The position numbers and the translations under genes are program-made. A DNA stretch of 64,000 nucleotides from positions 1 to 64,000 of the forward strand of contig NZ_JACHIB010000022.1 of assembly GCF_014203015.1 (NCBI RefSeq), written 5' to 3'. Of the stretch, positions 63,585-64,000 are shown piece after piece. The notes below the pieces were generated by a model, which was given only the letters and a program-made list of their open reading frames with translations, had not been told where the DNA came from and ran no database searches. The stretch comes from Castellaniella defragrans (GTDB lineage Bacteria; Pseudomonadota; Gammaproteobacteria; Burkholderiales; Burkholderiaceae_B). The first letter of the stretch is position 1. Each line of letters opens with the position of its first letter.

Positions 63585-64000
63585 ATGCAGATGCGGCCCG
63601 AAATCCAGATCCGCTCCATGATCAAGGCTCTGACCGAAGTGGTCATCCCCGCCGTGTCGAGCGACAACAAGTTGGCGGTGGAGCAGGCGCAGCTCGTCGT
63701 CGGCATGCTCAAGCTGATGCAGGCCCAGATTCCCCTCCAGTTCCGCTTCGACGTGGACGAGCTCAAGCGCCTGGTCGATACGGCCGGCACGCTCGCGGCC
63801 CTGGACGCCGTGGACGGCGGCACGCTCGCGGCCCTCGGCGAAGTCGCGGCGGCCCGCGACCGGGCGGCGGACGTCCTGGGCCGCTGCGGGGCCGATCCCG
63901 GGGAGCTCCATGCCGCGATCATGGAGATGCGCGCTTCTCTGTGCGCGCTGGTCGATGCCTGCGCCGCGGGCGGCTCCGCCGACGAGCGGGAGCATATCGA
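63585..64000 (+). CDS. Helical partner protein of the phosphotransferase, cut by the window edge
   Basis: At least 138 residues, no stop before the edge. It starts MQMRPEIQIRSMIKALTEVV with GGAGG at 63571; a second ATG at 63591 is possible. Rich in Ala, Leu, Glu and Arg, so mostly helical. Homologous in its first 50 residues to the protein at 29257 (RSM-x-KA, LAVEQAQLVVGMLKLMQAQI), and in both cases the gene directly follows the APH-like phosphotransferase. No named family is recognised. Confidence 0.78.
   Translation, partial: MQMRPEIQIRSMIKALTEVVIPAVSSDNKLAVEQAQLVVGMLKLMQAQIPLQFRFDVDELKRLVDTAGTLAALDAVDGGTLAALGEVAAARDRAADVLGRCGADPGELHAAIMEMRASLCALVDACAAGGSADEREHI

Overview
The window is a high-GC betaproteobacterial catabolic island. 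I recognise several of its proteins from memory as those of Castellaniella defragrans 65Phen (Alcaligenaceae), a denitrifier that mineralises monoterpenes: linalool dehydratase-isomerase (Ldi), geraniol and geranial dehydrogenases (GeoA, GeoB), the limonene dehydrogenase genes ctmA/ctmB with ferredoxin ctmE and reductase ctmF, and the AmeABCD efflux system. These matches were not checked by alignment. No transposase, integrase, tRNA, rRNA or CRISPR array was seen.

Layout. (1) 1-7544, minus: a DUF7064-type lipocalin-like protein, an HMG-CoA-synthase-like/DUF35 fusion, an SCP-x-type thiolase, a CoA-transferase, ETF beta and alpha, and an acyl-CoA dehydrogenase cut by the left edge. (2) 7769-12516, plus: a MarR regulator, a three-gene membrane cassette (six-TM protein, oxidase subunit III-like, subunit IV-like), a second MarR and a thiolase. 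(3) 12830-24565, plus: the ctm operon, a lone subunit III-like gene, a large LuxR regulator, an acyl-CoA dehydrogenase and geoB. (4) 24712-32059, plus: a MarR with a second membrane cassette, a TetR, a phosphotransferase broken by an in-frame amber codon, a helical partner protein, a second DUF7064 protein and ldi. (5) 49665 down to 32220, minus: MaoC hydratase, CitE-like lyase, acyl-CoA dehydrogenase, ameABCD, two CoA ligases flanking an enoyl-CoA hydratase, geoA, a third membrane cassette and a thioesterase. (6) 49985-64000: an FAD oxidoreductase, then a ring-cleavage/beta-oxidation block (acyl-CoA dehydrogenase, DECR-like and BadH-like SDRs, BadI-like ring hydrolase, FadJ-like protein, two MaoC-type proteins), a divergent SDR, an old-yellow-enzyme reductase, a PECR-like SDR, a phosphatase, a molybdopterin protein, and an intact phosphotransferase/helical-protein pair cut by the right edge.

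How it works together. Myrcene is isomerised by Ldi to linalool and geraniol. Limonene is hydroxylated without oxygen by CtmAB, with electrons leaving through CtmE/CtmF, to perillyl alcohol. GeoA and GeoB oxidise the alcohols to geranic or perillic acid. The acids are activated to CoA thioesters, and the ring is opened by the BadH/BadI-like enzymes followed by beta-oxidation, with ETF collecting electrons. AmeABCD exports toxic monoterpene.

The least explained features are: a MarR/TM6/subunit III/subunit IV cassette present up to three times with no catalytic oxidase subunit; unrelated short tandem repeats of different unit length at many gene junctions; and a shared palindrome that fills the -35/-10 spacer of at least four promoters.
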